From positions 17,578,262 through 17,642,261 of the forward strand of contig NC_058063.1 in assembly GCF_020085105.1 (NCBI RefSeq): DNA of 64,000 bases. Direction: 5' to 3'. Below are positions 52,420-64,000 of this stretch, piece by piece. Every line of letters begins with the position of its first letter. Within the stretch, counting starts at the first letter, position 1. The position numbers were made by a program, and so were the translations under genes. Below the pieces are notes generated by a model that saw nothing but the letters and a program-made list of their open reading frames with translations, was not told the DNA's origin and ran no database searches. Source of the DNA: Siniperca chuatsi (taxonomy: Eukaryota > Chordata > Actinopteri > Centrarchiformes > Sinipercidae).

Positions 52420-53522
52420 GTAAATACATCACATGCAGCCACACTCATAATCACCTATGTTGATTGTTTGGTTTGAGTATTGTTGAGACATTTTACATAC
52501 ATGAATATACTGTAGCTGTGTATCATAAATCATATCAGTAATCTAATTAGTGATAACCAGTGCAATTCCAATAATAACCAATAAAATTCCAATAATCAAT
52601 ATTTTCTATATTAACAATGAATCAAATGACTTCATGTAAGGTGAAAGGGGTCGCTGATTATTTAGGTTTTACAGCACCAGGTTTTACTGGTTGGTCCAGT
52701 CTTATTGTTGCGATCCACCTCGTTTCCAGCAGCATCAGGCAGCTGTTTTTAGCAAAAAAAGCTCTGATTAAACTAAAATGGATTAGTCTTTTGGTATTTA
52801 TCACGGATAATATTAAATCAATAAAATTGATTCACTTTGATTTAGCCAAAAACTAAAGTGATTTCCACATATCCTTCATTATGGGACAGTGTCAGACCTA
52901 AATGCACTAAATTCAGATCTATTTAGTGATGTCTGACTTCTTTCTAGCTGCTGTACTCAGGTCTCTCTTGCAAAAGAGATCTTGATCTCGATGAGATTAA
53001 TATAAATATTCAATATTATGTATTCTCTTTTTATTCTCATCCTTCACCAAGGCTCAGTTGTTCTTTTCCCTTTAAGAATTTCAACGTTTGCAGCTTTTGT
53101 TTAGATGTTGGTTTTGTGATCATTCGGGTTTCTTAAAAAAAATATCTCAAGATGTATCCTGGTGAAACTTCTGCAAACCAGTAAAACAACTTCAGCCCAA
53201 AGTTTCCTAAGAAAAGCAGCAGGCTGTTAATTGTCGTTATCATCGCCAGTATATACAAGGGATACCTCTAACAGTCCTTATTATTATTACTACCATCAAT
53301 GAAAAACAACAGAAGATATATCCTGGTGAAACGTCTGCAAACCAGTAAAACAACTTCAGCCCAAAGTTTCCTAAGAAAATTAGCAGGCGGTTAATCAGTG
53401 TTGTTATCAACATTTATACTAAGAAATATTTTAAGATATTACTCAATGCCTTTGCGGTAAGGGAGGGACATGACAACACATCATCATCGATCGAACAACA
53501 TAAAAGCAGCCACAGAGATCCT

Positions 53523-55609
53523 ATGAATCACAGCTTTGGAGACGGAGTGAAGACTAACGAAACACAGTCTGCCTGCCATCCCAACACGAGTGATCGACCG
53601 ACAGAGATGGGAGGTAGAGTGACACTTTCTCTTTCAAGACTTTAATGAAGAATTTATTAAAGTTAGTTGTTATAAATATGGATTCCAGTGCTAGTTTTGA
53701 CAATGATGAGGTTGAAAATACATATTCAAATGCATATGATGGACCTCATTCTTCTAATTTTGAGCCGGCTAAGCATCCAAGGGGCCAGTAATTGGCAGGA
53801 ATGAGGAGAAACAACGGCCACCAGCAATAAATTGAGTTGTAGTGTTAGGAGAGCCGTTGGAGAGCTGACCAGCATTAGCTAAAGATACCTAACGCTGTGT
53901 TGTTTCACTTCACAGTGTTTTAAAGTTTGCTATCACGTTTGGTAGAAACCAAAAGTAGGGATCGTCTGATGCTGGCGAGAGATACAACAGTTCAACATAC
54001 AACAAAATTCAACCTACAAGTTGCTCTTCAAGCAATGCATGTGTTGTGATGAAATTCACAAGATAAATAGAATAGAAATGCTTTGATGTAACAACATGAT
54101 GAGAATGTTTTGTTTTATATATAGACAAAAAGGTGATATTCAGTGCACTGGCAGAGCATGGTGGGGCCTATGGACCCTTCAACACAGACAAAACTCTGGT
54201 TTACAACACAGTGATTACAAACCTTGGTGATGCCTACAATGTCTGTACAGGTAAATACATCACATGCAGCCACACTCATAATCACCCATGTTGATTGTTT
54301 GGTTTGAGTATTGTTGAGACATTTTACATACATGAATATACTGTAGCTGTGTATCACTGATCAAATTTACTGGTTGGTTCAGTCTTATTGTTGCGATCCA
54401 CCTCGTTTCCAGCAGTATCAGGCAGCTGTTTTTAGCAAAAAAAGCTCTGATTAAACTTAGTGTACACCACCTGCCCAGCACCAAACTGCAGACAAGAAAC
54501 AGCTAGAAAGCTAGAAAACACAGTGGAGCATCTGGCAAGTTGAGGATTTGGTGGAAACCAAACCAGAGCTAAAAAGGAAAGTGAATATTGGACTTAAATT
54601 CATTGGATTGCCAGAATCACAACACACAAAGTAATTAATGCAGCTTTAAAGAGAGACATGATCAGAACGTTTTGCAGCAGATTTTCTCGTTAAAGATTAC
54701 ACAAACAATGATGTGAAAACTCCACATAGGTTACATAGTATACAGTATATATTCAGTACACCATACAGTATGTTTATACAGTACTAACAGTATTTATGTC
54801 TTTATGTCTTCCTATTATCATATATTTTGTTCATATATTGTTCATATATTTTATCTTACCTGCTTAAGGTTTTTTTTGTTACTTTTGTAGGGGTATTATG
54901 CTAATATCTGTATCTGTTGGCATCACAAAAATATCTGTATTTGGATTCTACCCAGAAGTGGTCGTGGTTATACCAGAAGTTTTAGACATTGTCAAGTCTG
55001 CTTCATTTTGTGTATTACATTGTTGTCTACTCGCATTCATTCATTCATTCAACTATAAGTTTAGCTGCCAACAAAAATATAATATTTTAACCATGTACCT
55101 GAATTTATTTTACTGCAGAAATTCTGTTAAGAGCGCATTATCTGTGCATATCCAAATAATGCATTCATATTCAGTTACACCCCTAACGTGTTCTGACAAA
55201 AAAGGAGATTACTTTCATTTTGATACACTCATTTTGAAAACTTTTTAAGGCAAAAGAAGGATTTTTTTCCCCCACTCAAAGCTTTTCAGAAACCTTTAAA
55301 TTTGATGAATGTTCTTTTGTTTCCACAGGTATCTTCAGTGCTCCTGTTGCAGGTTTTTATTATTTTACCTTCTTCTATCATGCTGGAGGAGAACATAAAT
55401 CAGGGCTGGAGCTGTTCAAGAACGGCGACCTCATTGTCAGGACATCTGATCACAAAACAAGCGCTGACACAGCTGATAATGGAGGAAATGCAGTGTTCGT
55501 GCAGCTGCAGAAAGGGGACGAGGTGTACGTATCCCTGAAAAAAGAGTCTCATGTTTGGGCAGCCGAACGCCATACCACCTTCAGTGGTTTTCTGGTCACT
55601 CAACTGTGA
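53523..55609 (+). CDS. C1q-domain protein, unit R module B with shared 3' exon, open frame, about 165 aa
   Basis: Exons: 53523-53613 (91 bp), 54125-54250 (126 bp), 55329-55609 (281 bp, stop TGA 55607). Splice sites and phase 1 joins are the same as in L2. The leader (MNHSFGDGVKTNETQSACHP) contains the family landmark ETQSAC but no signal peptide. The C1q domain is complete: VIFSALAEHGGAYGPFNTDK, GIFSAPVAGFYYFTFFYHAG, DNGGNAVFVQLQKGDEVYV, ERHTTFSGFLVTQL. The 3' exon differs from L2 by ten substitutions, nine of them changing residues. Upstream ACATAAAAG (53498-53506) could be a TATA-like box. Expected role of the family: trimeric extracellular pattern-binding protein; the missing signal leaves this open. 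Confidence 0.72.
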
Positions 55610-56376
55610 GAATTGATGATTTCACAAAGATGATTCCAAAAACCTGAGATCAATGATGCATCTGCTATATTACCAATACAATTTTAATTTAGATTAAAAC
55701 AGATGCCAAGACAAATGAAATATATCATTAAAACATTAGTCCAATGAGTCTTGACTGTTTCATGTCATGTGACAAGAAACCCCATTCATTTTGGACACTG
55801 CATGAGCTTTCCTCTCATACCACCCTCAGGTCCACTTGTCAGTTTTGTACACACGATATCACATGTACTATTAGGCCATTTGGCCAACATTGTGCTAAAA
55901 TTGTGTCATCTTCCCCAAAACCCATTTGATATTACATAGCCTGTGGCCTTTCCCTTTTCACCATCCACAGGGGAAACTAAATCAAAATGGCCATTTTATT
56001 GTTGGTTCTGTCCAACACTTGAGGGGAACAATACAACAGCTTACAACAACCTTAGACAGGTTGGATGTTTCCAAATGTTTCCTTTTTACGAGAGGCTCAG
56101 TGGGGTTACCTTGGTTTTGGACTTCTGGTCAGATGCTAACTGCATTTCGTTGGCTATGTACCTGAACTTGCTCATTGACAAGAAAGTTGAATCTATTCTA
56201 CAATAATCTAATTAATTTACCAGATAAAATTCAAATATTAAATACTGAATTACTGATCTCAGACTGTATGTGAGGGAAATTCCTGTCATAATCATGTTAT
56301 TTCCAATCTAATTCAGCTTTTGCTAGCATGAATAGATGTGTCTTATACATCCACCATGATATTACAATGCTTAAGT

Positions 56377-56837
56377 TGTTGGGAAACTAAATACAAGTAA
56401 ACTCATTATAAAAGAGTTTAGCCTGGAGGGGGGGTTGAAACCTCTTCCTGTGTACATGTGCTCTGAATGTTGATAATATATCTGTACAACAACGGGATGT
56501 ATGTGTGGAGGAGTTTAAGGAGTAGGTGCAGGTGGCAGATGTTGGAGATGTTGTGAGGTACGAAGGCTAAGAGAAGAACAATGTCTTGACCAAGTAAAGA
56601 AAGGTCGAATAACACCTTGAGCAAAATCCTCTTGTTGTTGGCTCCAGTTAATGTTATCTCAAAGTACTAGAAGAACCGAGGAGGGACTGCCTCTCCTCAT
56701 ATCTGTGTAATGCTGATGATGGCTCTTGCTTGCAAGCAATAAAGATTGACTGAGAATCTGAATATTGGTTCATCTGGTATTTGAGTACCAACTCTCACCT
56801 GCACTAGACGAGAACTGATTTTTCAGTTCCCACGACA
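56377..56837 (+). mobile_element. LTR-like element, 461 bp (R copy)
   Basis: Inverted copy of the same 461-bp element, TGTTGGGAAACT...AGTTCCCACGACA. In plus sense TATAAAA is at 56407-56413 and AATAAA at 56738-56743. It was present before the inverted duplication, since all three units carry it at the same place. Confidence 0.5.
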
Positions 56838-58439
56838 TTTACATATAATTAATGAGTGAAGCCTGCTGTTCGAAATACGTAACATCATATTTGATACAAA
56901 GATATGCACTTACATGTCATCATACATCAACATTTATATATACACACACTTGTATATATGGATACACATATACACACAAATCATACAAAACAGAATATAC
57001 AATATATGCAATATCACCATAAAATGCAAGTTATAGTGCAAAGCCTTGTTGTAGTGGTGGGAATGAGCGTAGTGCAAAGGGAGTGGTATGGTAATGAGAC
57101 CGACATAAAAAACTTTTGTCCAAAGTTGACCCTGTATTCTAAACTTTTATTAAAAATAAATTTATTAAAAGTAAAAATATGTTTTATAGGAACTCAAAAG
57201 CTACAATGGAACCACAACATAATACATACTTATTGCACATATAGTTCACTCCCGTATGTCCAACTTCAGCCACGGTATTTGTTTAATGTGTGTAATGTGT
57301 GTCTGACTGACTTGTTGTGTGACATCACCGTCACTGTCCTGTCACAGAACATTTGTTAGCATAATCTCAGATTTTAGATTATGGTTTGTACGCTCATGCT
57401 GAAAGAAGACACTTCTCAGTTCAACATACAGTTTGCATTAGACAAGCATCTGTTTTATATCCTTAATATCCATTGAGATCAAGAATTCTTTTTCAAACAA
57501 GCCATGCTTCATTTAAACTCATAGTAATATTTAACTTAGAGGCAATTTTTAGAAGAACATTTTAATTTTAGTTGAGTTTATTTGGAGCCTTGATACTCAC
57601 CACATTTGCAGCAAAACTAATTGATGTAACTGTAACAACAATTAGCAGTCTGACTCGTCTGTTCATCCCTATGAGCTACGTTATTATATACTGTATATGT
57701 TAGGTAACTGATAATATTTATAACAATAATATTGATAATAATTCGGATCCAGCTGTGGTTCTCATCTGAACTCCATTATTATTATTAGCAGGTTTAGTAA
57801 CAGGGAGTGTTGCGGGTTAAATGCTTGAGTGGAATTTTAAATATAAGATTTGTCTCTTGCACAGAAAGACATTTTTTTTTTTGCATTAGAGTCCAACCAG
57901 GAAACAAGAAACTCCCAAATTCTCACGTGACCCCACTTACTAAAAGGCCATTTACTGTGTTGCAGTGTGAAATTTCCCACCTGGTCAGCTGTGCAAATGC
58001 ACCTGCTGTGGGTCAAAAATGTGAATGTTAAAGGATAAGGCTGGTGTTCTATATGTGTATATATTTCTTATTGTCAACAAGTCCCTTTGTTAAGGCTCTG
58101 GCTTTATGCCTGAGCTCATTGTCTTTCTTTGTTATGTTTACCTTCAACTGACAAACGCTATTATAGTAATTATGACTCTTGAGATATTTCAGCCTGGACC
58201 AGAGCAGTGGCCGATTGATCAACAATGTATGATAAGAAACAATTTTGACCCGTTTCCCAAGTTGCAACTCAATTTCCTCAACTGCTTGTTTTGTATGACA
58301 CTAGAAATATCTAAATATGCAATTGTGTATGGAAAAAAAGGAAATTAACTTTAATATAGACAAATAGGGTTTAAAGTGATGATAAAACTTACTCTTCTTC
58401 TTGAGTAAAAATTTGGATCAGGGAAGATAAAACGTGAGT

Positions 58440-58975
58440 ACTGTAATGGACTCTAATGCCAATAAACACAAGCTACAATCTGAAAAGTCCAATCAGATGG
58501 TAACATTTGTTGGATGTAGTAGGTCAGTTCCAAATGATGACATCTTCTCTCCAAAAGCAGCCTGATCTTTGTTTTTAACTTGATTTGAATTATTCCACTG
58601 TTGTGGGTGATTTAGAAAATAATCCCTCTAAGGCCTGCGCCCCACGAAGTGAACCACATGGACATTTACTGTCACTGATCTGGATGCAAAGTAGAAGCTA
58701 AATTTCAAATTCGATTTTAAATGTTCTCACTGCTTGGACAAATAAAACCCATGTATCTTACACATTCTGTAAAAACATTATTATCAATTTCATCACACCA
58801 GATTGTCATTACATACATTTTATTTTTCACTCATTTAGAGGAAATATACTTTATATTGTATTTTTTTCCTCTACTAGTTACATTTCCTAAAAGAGCAATC
58901 ATATAGAATTAATATATATAAATAAATGGCACCACAAGTACAAAATCATTTCATTTGGTCTATATAATGTCTGAA
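58440..58975. other. Spacer after the right arm, no gene seen
   Basis: AT-rich sequence not matched elsewhere in the window by eye. It separates the right arm from the fourth partial unit. Confidence 0.5.
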
Positions 58976-60706
58976 AATAGTGAAAAATGCCCATCATAAT
59001 TTCCAAAGCTGACATTTTCAAATTGCAAATATTCAATTTGGCATTCTTGCCTAAAAGATGACTTAGATGATTATCAGTTATTTGTTGGCGATTAATTTTT
59101 GTCATCACAATTCATAATTAATCTGGAAAGTTAAACAACGGTTTTTGAGGAACACATTTTAATTTTTCAAAGATTAAGTCGTGTACTTTGAATGTAAATA
59201 AAAAGGTACCAGAGTGCATTAAAAAGCATCAAAATAGAGCTTGTTTATTAAAAAACAAAAATGACAGGGGAGGATCCCCCCCGGACCCCTCTACAGAGCT
59301 CCGGGCTTAGCCCCGAATGTCCTCAATTCCAAGAAACGCCCCTGTGCCCTATCATTATGCAGCTTACCACGCGCACCTGATTCAACTTCTTTAGGTTTAC
59401 TGTGTAACCTACATTTTGAGTGGTTTACGTTTTATTTTCATTTTCAAATAAGCCATATGTTCACTTCATTGGTTAGAAAACGAGAGAGATCCTAAGGATT
59501 TTTAGGAACAGTTTATATCTCAGAGCCTTAAGTTCATAGTTGTCTTCAACAGACATCCAGTTCATGTCATTTTTCTTTCTTTATGCCAGACTTAAATTGT
59601 AGTTCCTTAAAGATAATATCTCTTAATGGCAGAGGTATCCGTGACAGTACTAAAAGGAAATCAGTTCTTATGTTCTCTAGATGAAAAATACTGACTTAAC
59701 ATTTTTTACAAGAGACTCATTCAGGTGACAGTGATATGAAGTTTTGGAAAGCACAATGGGGTGACCAATATAATTTTTGTCATGCCTCTCAACATTCAGC
59801 AGGTGTCGCCGTCCTCCTTAACATGTTTACAGGAGACATTGTTGAGTCAGACACTTCAGATGAGGGTCGATGGATAATCCTGATTTTCAAATGAGATAAA
59901 AACTTTTTTTTATAGTTTGTAATTTATATAGCCATAATAACACAACTCAAGCAAAGATAATGTTTATGCAACTTTGTATGAAACTAGAAGCACTCAAAAA
60001 CAAATTTAAGGAAGCACACATGGTCATTGGAGGAGATTATAATGATGCTCCAGATGATCTTATAGATCGAGTACCTGCAGGAACTGTCCAGCACTCAAGA
60101 TTCAGAAGTACTGCATTTATTTGTGAAGTTTCAAGTTTTCTTTCAGTTATAGATGTTTGGCGGTTCTTAAATACTGATACCAAAGAGTTTACTTAGTGTG
60201 AAGCGCTTTGAGTAGTCGGAAAGACTAGAAAGTCGCTACACAAGTACAGCCCATTTACCATTTCAAGTTCAAGATCAGGGAATTAGCAATGATAATTGCT
60301 AAATAAAAACATTTATAATATAGCTAAAGAAATCAGCATTATGGACCAATGAAATACATTAATGATTAAATATAATCTTTTAGAGGAAGAGGAAATACAA
60401 ATGAAGAGACTGAGGGAGGATATAGGTAACATATATTGAAATGGCTAAAGGGGCCTTTGTATGGTCTAGAGCAAAATGGTTGGAACAAGGGGAAAAGAAA
60501 CTCTAGCTACGTCTTTGCCTTAGAAAAACAAAACCACAAGGAATAATATGACTGCCCTTAAGATTAACGATAACATAATTTCCAACTCTTTAGGCATTTA
60601 AAAATATATTGAAATGTCAAATACTCAGGTCAGTGATTGTGATAGATTTATTGAGTCAATTAAATAATGTACTATCACCCACTGTCTCTGAACACTTTCA
60701 GCTAAT
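58976..60706 (+). mobile_element. Third copy of the LINE flank (L1-clade endonuclease fragment)
   Basis: 59130-60706 repeats 47737-49300 almost base for base, including the open stretch with VIGGDYNDAPDDLIDRVP (59960-60196). 58976-59130 mirrors 42390-42546. It ends abruptly after TGAACACTTTCAGCT at 60704. Confidence 0.8.
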
Positions 60707-61437
60707 CACTCCTCGGTTCTTCTAGTACTTTGAGATAACATTAACTGGAGCCAACAACAAGAGGATTTTGCTCAAGGTGTTATTCGACCTTTCTTTACTT
60801 GGTCAAGACATTGTTCTTCTCTTATCCTTCGTACCTCACAACATCTCAAACATCTGCCACCTGCACCTACTCCTTAAACTGCTCCACACATACATCCCGT
60901 TGTTGTACAGATATATTATCAACATTCAGAGCACATGTACACAGGAAGATGTTTCAACCCCCCCTCCAGGCCAAACTCTTTTATAATGAGTTTACTTGTA
61001 TTTAGTTTCCCAACAACTTAAGCACTGTAATATCATGGTGGATATAGAAGACACATCTATTCATGCTAGCAAAAGCTGAATTAGATTGGAAAAAACATGA
61101 TTATGACAGGAATTTCCCTCACATACAGTCTGAGATCAGTAATTCAATATTTAAATTTTATCTCGTAAATTTAATTTAGATTATTGTAGAAAAGATTCAA
61201 CTTTCTTGTCAATGAGCAAGTTCAGGTAAATAGCCAACGAAATGCAGTTAGCATCTGCCCAGAAGTGCAAAACCAAGGTAACCCCACTGAGCCTCTCGTA
61301 AAAGGAAACATTTGGAAACATCCAACCTGTCTAAGGTTGTTGTAAGCTGTTGTATTGTTCCCCCCTCAAGTGTTGGACAGAACCAACAATAAAATGGCCA
61401 TTTTGATTTAGTTTCCCCTGTGGATGGTGAAAAGGGT
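60707..61437. repeat. Fourth, truncated copy of C1q-unit 3' flank
   Basis: It begins at CCTCGGTTCTTCTAG and runs parallel to 44139-44868 (and 34790-35518), including part of the 461-bp LTR-like element. It ends at GATGGTGAAAAGGG, where an RTE element begins. No C1q exon is present. Confidence 0.8.
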
Positions 61438-62325
61438 CTGCATCAAGGATCGGCTCTGAGCCCCTTCTTATTTGCTCTGGTGATGGACAGGCTGACAGAT
61501 GAGGTTAGACAGGAATCTCCTGGACTATGATGTTTGCGGATGACATTGTGATTTGTAGTGAGAGCAGGGAGCAGGTGGAGGAAAATCTAGAGAGATGGAG
61601 GTCTGCTCTGGAAAACAGAGGAATGAAGCTTAGCCGCAGTAAGACAGAATACATGTGTGTCAATGAGAGGGACCCAGGTGGGACGGTGAGGTCACAGGGG
61701 GCAGAGGTGAAGAAGGTGCAGGACTTTAAGTACTTAGGGTCAACAGTTCAGAGCAATGGAGACTGTGGAAAAGAGGTGAAGAGGCGAGTGCAAGCAGGTT
61801 GGAACGGGTGGAGAAAAGTGTCAGGTGTGTTGTGTGATAAAAGAGTATCAGCAAGAATGAAAGAAAAGGTGTTCAAGACGGTGGTGAGTCCAGCAATGTT
61901 GTACAGCTTAGAGACAGTGGCACTGAAGAAAAGACAAGAGGCAGAGCTGGAGGTAGCAGAGCTTAAGATGCTGAGGTTCTCTTTGGGAGTGACGAGGACG
62001 GACGGGATCAGGAACGAGGACATCAGAGGGACAGCTCATGTTAGATGTTTCGGAGATAAAGTCAGAGAGGCCAGACTGAGGTGGTTTGGACATGTTCAGA
62101 GGAGAGACTGTGAATATATTGGTAGAAGGATGCTGAGGTTGGAGCTGCCAGGCAGGAGGTCTAGAGGAAGACCAAAGAGGAGATTTATGTATGTAGTGAG
62201 AGAGGACATGAAGTTAATTGGTGTGAGTGAAGAGGATGCAGAGGACAGGGTTAGATGGAGGCACATGATTCGCTGTGGCGACCCCTGAAAGGGAACAGCC
62301 GAAAGGAAAAGAAGATTACCATATC
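61438..62325 (+). mobile_element. RTE-clade non-LTR retrotransposon, 3' half
   Basis: GLHQGSALSPFLFALVMDRL (frame 1) continues, after a one-base loss near 61525, into a 253-codon open stretch (61527-62288). This starts with the catalytic FADD box (MMFADDIVICSE) and continues LERWRSALENRGMKLSRSKT, FKYLGSTVQSNGD, RLRWFGHVQRRD, GRRSRGRPKRR. The 3' end GAACAGCCGAAAGGAAAAGA is the usual RTE-type tail. The 5' part is missing and the frame is shifted, so it is not autonomous. Confidence 0.85.
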
Positions 62326-63290
62326 TACATAACCCAGGTTTCCATCAGACAGTGCTCTCTCCCACCATCTCCATAAGACCAAATGATATAATGTAAACTT
62401 CTCATCTTCAGATCTATTTAGTGATGTGTCTGACTTCTTTCTAGCTGCTGGCACTCTGGTATCTGCTTTGCAAAAGAGATATTAACTTCAATGAGATTAC
62501 TTGATTAAAAATAAATATTGTGCCATTATGTATTCTCTTTTTACTTTCTCATCCTTCACCAAGGCCAGTTGTTCTTTTCTCCTGTAAGTAATTTCCTCAT
62601 TTGCAGCTTTTAGCTGGACATTGGTGTTGATTTCCATCCAGTGTTTCTTAAGAAATATTGCAGTTTATATTGCTCAACGCTTCTCAGAAACTTCTCTGTT
62701 GATGCATGCCCAAAGTTTCAGAAGACAACTGTGTGTGCGCTCCCATAAAAGGTGGTGTTTGACGCTGCCACTTGAGCCTTTCTTGCACAAATCATTCATT
62801 ATCATTATAATGAAGTGTATATAAAAATTATTACAGCAAAAAGCAACACTGCTGGTGCAAATAAGGCAAAAAGAGTATCGTTGGCAGAAAATTGTTAATC
62901 CACTCAACGCACTCTCTATGCCTTCCGCTTATGTGTGTATATTTGTATATATTTAAACATTGTACTCATTAAATCCGGAATGACACTGTCCCACAATGAA
63001 GGATACGTGGAAATCACTTCAGTTTCTTGGCCAAATCAAAAGTGAAATTAATTTGACTGGATTTTAATATTATCTGTGATAAATACCATACGTAGGTCCA
63101 AAACACAATAGGATGATATTGTGTTTGGCTGGCATTTGTGACTCCTTGTTCTGCTCACATCCCGAGCAGCAGAGACTGAGCTTCAGTATGCCTACCGACA
63201 ACAGCTCATCATGCTCTGCATATATTCAGGTTTTACTTTTAATTCTGTCCTCTGTCTGCTCCATATTTGTTATTGTGGTATATAATTTCT
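62326..63290. repeat. Degraded copies of C1q-block flanks
   Basis: 62400-62580 resembles 52905-53080 (TCAGATCTATTTAGTGATG, CTTTCTAGCTGCTG). 62625-62700 resembles 40912-40990 (TTGGTGTTGATTTC, AGTGTTTCTTAAGAAATATTG). 62985-63090 resembles 38905-39000 inverted-complement-wise (GATAAATACCATA region, GGAAATCACTT). All are much more diverged than L1, L2 and R. No coding exon is seen. Confidence 0.55.
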
Positions 63291-63299
63291 AACTGTGGA

Positions 63300-63970
63300 A
63301 TTAATTTAGCTTTTGGCTGCTTCTGCTGTCCAGACGCTGCTTCTGCCCGGGCGGTCCCGACGCTGCCCTGATCTGGCTGGCAAGTCTCCAGGGAGTCCTA
63401 GCCTCGCTTCTCCTCAGGCCGGCAGGTCTCCAGGGGATTCCCGCCTTCGCCAGGCTCCAGAGGGTCCTCGCCTCTCACCTTCACTGCACCAAGCCTCCAG
63501 AAGGTCCTCACCTGCCTTTCGCTGGCCGGGCTTCCTGCACCTCCGCCTCGCTGCCGGCCTCCTTGGACCTTCCTCTCCAGTGCCACTGGTATCTCCGGGC
63601 CAGGCCTCTAGATGAAAGATCTTTGTCACAGACTCCTATGCAATCAGCCTCAAGACCTGCTCAGCCTCCCCCAGGCCATCCTACCGCAGGTCCCCAGGCC
63701 CGCACATGCCCAAACCCTGGTCATCCACCCTGATCACTCCCCTTGCCGACGCGGGTAGCCGCCCCTCCACCACGGGAGCTGGGCTGGTCCCGGAGCTGGC
63801 CGTGGCGGGATGCTGGGCCATGGGATACGCCGCAGGCTCCACAACCTACTAATCATCCACACCTGCTCCTTTATCTCACTCCTGCCCCCATTAGCTCCCA
63901 ATCCCAGCCTGGGTATAGGAAGCCCTGCATCATTCTCAGTCTAGGTCCAATCTCAAGCTTGTACTAGGGA
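63300..63970. other. GC-rich tract of unknown nature
   Basis: The tract changes sharply to G+C-rich, C-rich-on-plus sequence with repeated CCAGG, TCTCC and CTCGCCT motifs. It ends in CACACCTGCTCCTTTATCTCACTCC and GTATAGGAAGCCCTGCATC. Open frames here are compositional. It resembles the non-coding ends of fish LTR or other mobile elements, and the insert at 49546-50058 has similar CACCTGCTC-type words on the other strand. Confidence 0.35.
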
Positions 63971-64000
63971 CTTCATGTTACGCAGATAACATTTATCTCC

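Noticed and set aside
63313-63615. 100-codon Pro/Ser/Arg-rich open frame
   Set aside because: It follows from GC-rich composition; overlapping frames on minus are just as long, and no domain is seen.

Overview
The window looks like teleost, most likely percomorph (perch-like), genomic DNA. Genes are split by many short GT-AG introns. The gene families are ones expanded in bony fish: bloodthirsty-type TRIM ligases, a two-domain C-type lectin and C1q-like proteins. Several interspersed repeats that I recognise from perch-like fish genomes sit in the introns and spacers. All annotation was done by eye from translations and splice signals, with no database search.

Layout. 1-6.6 kb (minus): a TRIM E3 ligase gene with RING, B-box, coiled coil and PRY; its SPRY exon runs off the left edge. 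6.6-16.6 kb: gene-poor spacer with a homeodomain-core-rich minisatellite, a perfect hairpin and an old copy of a segment that recurs at 33, 43 and 57 kb. 16.6-24.5 kb (plus): a second, complete TRIM of about 546 aa. 24.5-27.4 kb: repeats. 27.4-31.35 kb (plus): a complete two-CTLD lectin gene of about 329 aa. 31.4-32.9 kb: local repeats.

32.9-61.4 kb is a rearranged segmental-duplication block around C1q-like genes. Left unit L1 (about 32.94-40.4 kb, C1q on minus) and right unit R (about 51.6-58.44 kb, C1q on plus) form a large inverted repeat. A third unit, L2 (about 42.55-47.75 kb, minus), is a nearly identical direct copy of part of L1. Fragments of an L1-clade LINE flank the units in both orientations (41.0-42.3, 47.9-51.6 and 59.3-60.7 kb). 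A fourth piece (59-61.4 kb) has LINE and C1q-flank sequence but no C1q exon, and is fused to an RTE-clade retrotransposon (61.4-62.3 kb). L2 and R keep open C1q frames; L1 carries frameshifts. R and L1 each have two 5' modules (leader plus first C1q exon) in front of one shared 3' exon. None of the leaders shows a signal peptide.

62.3-64 kb: degraded copies of the same flanks, then a GC-rich tract.

How the genes fit together: TRIM ligases, CTLD lectins and C1q-domain proteins are all used by fish in innate recognition and signalling, so this reads as a fast-evolving innate-immunity neighbourhood. That joint role is inferred from the families, not shown by the sequence. The part most worth checking is the C1q inverted duplication.
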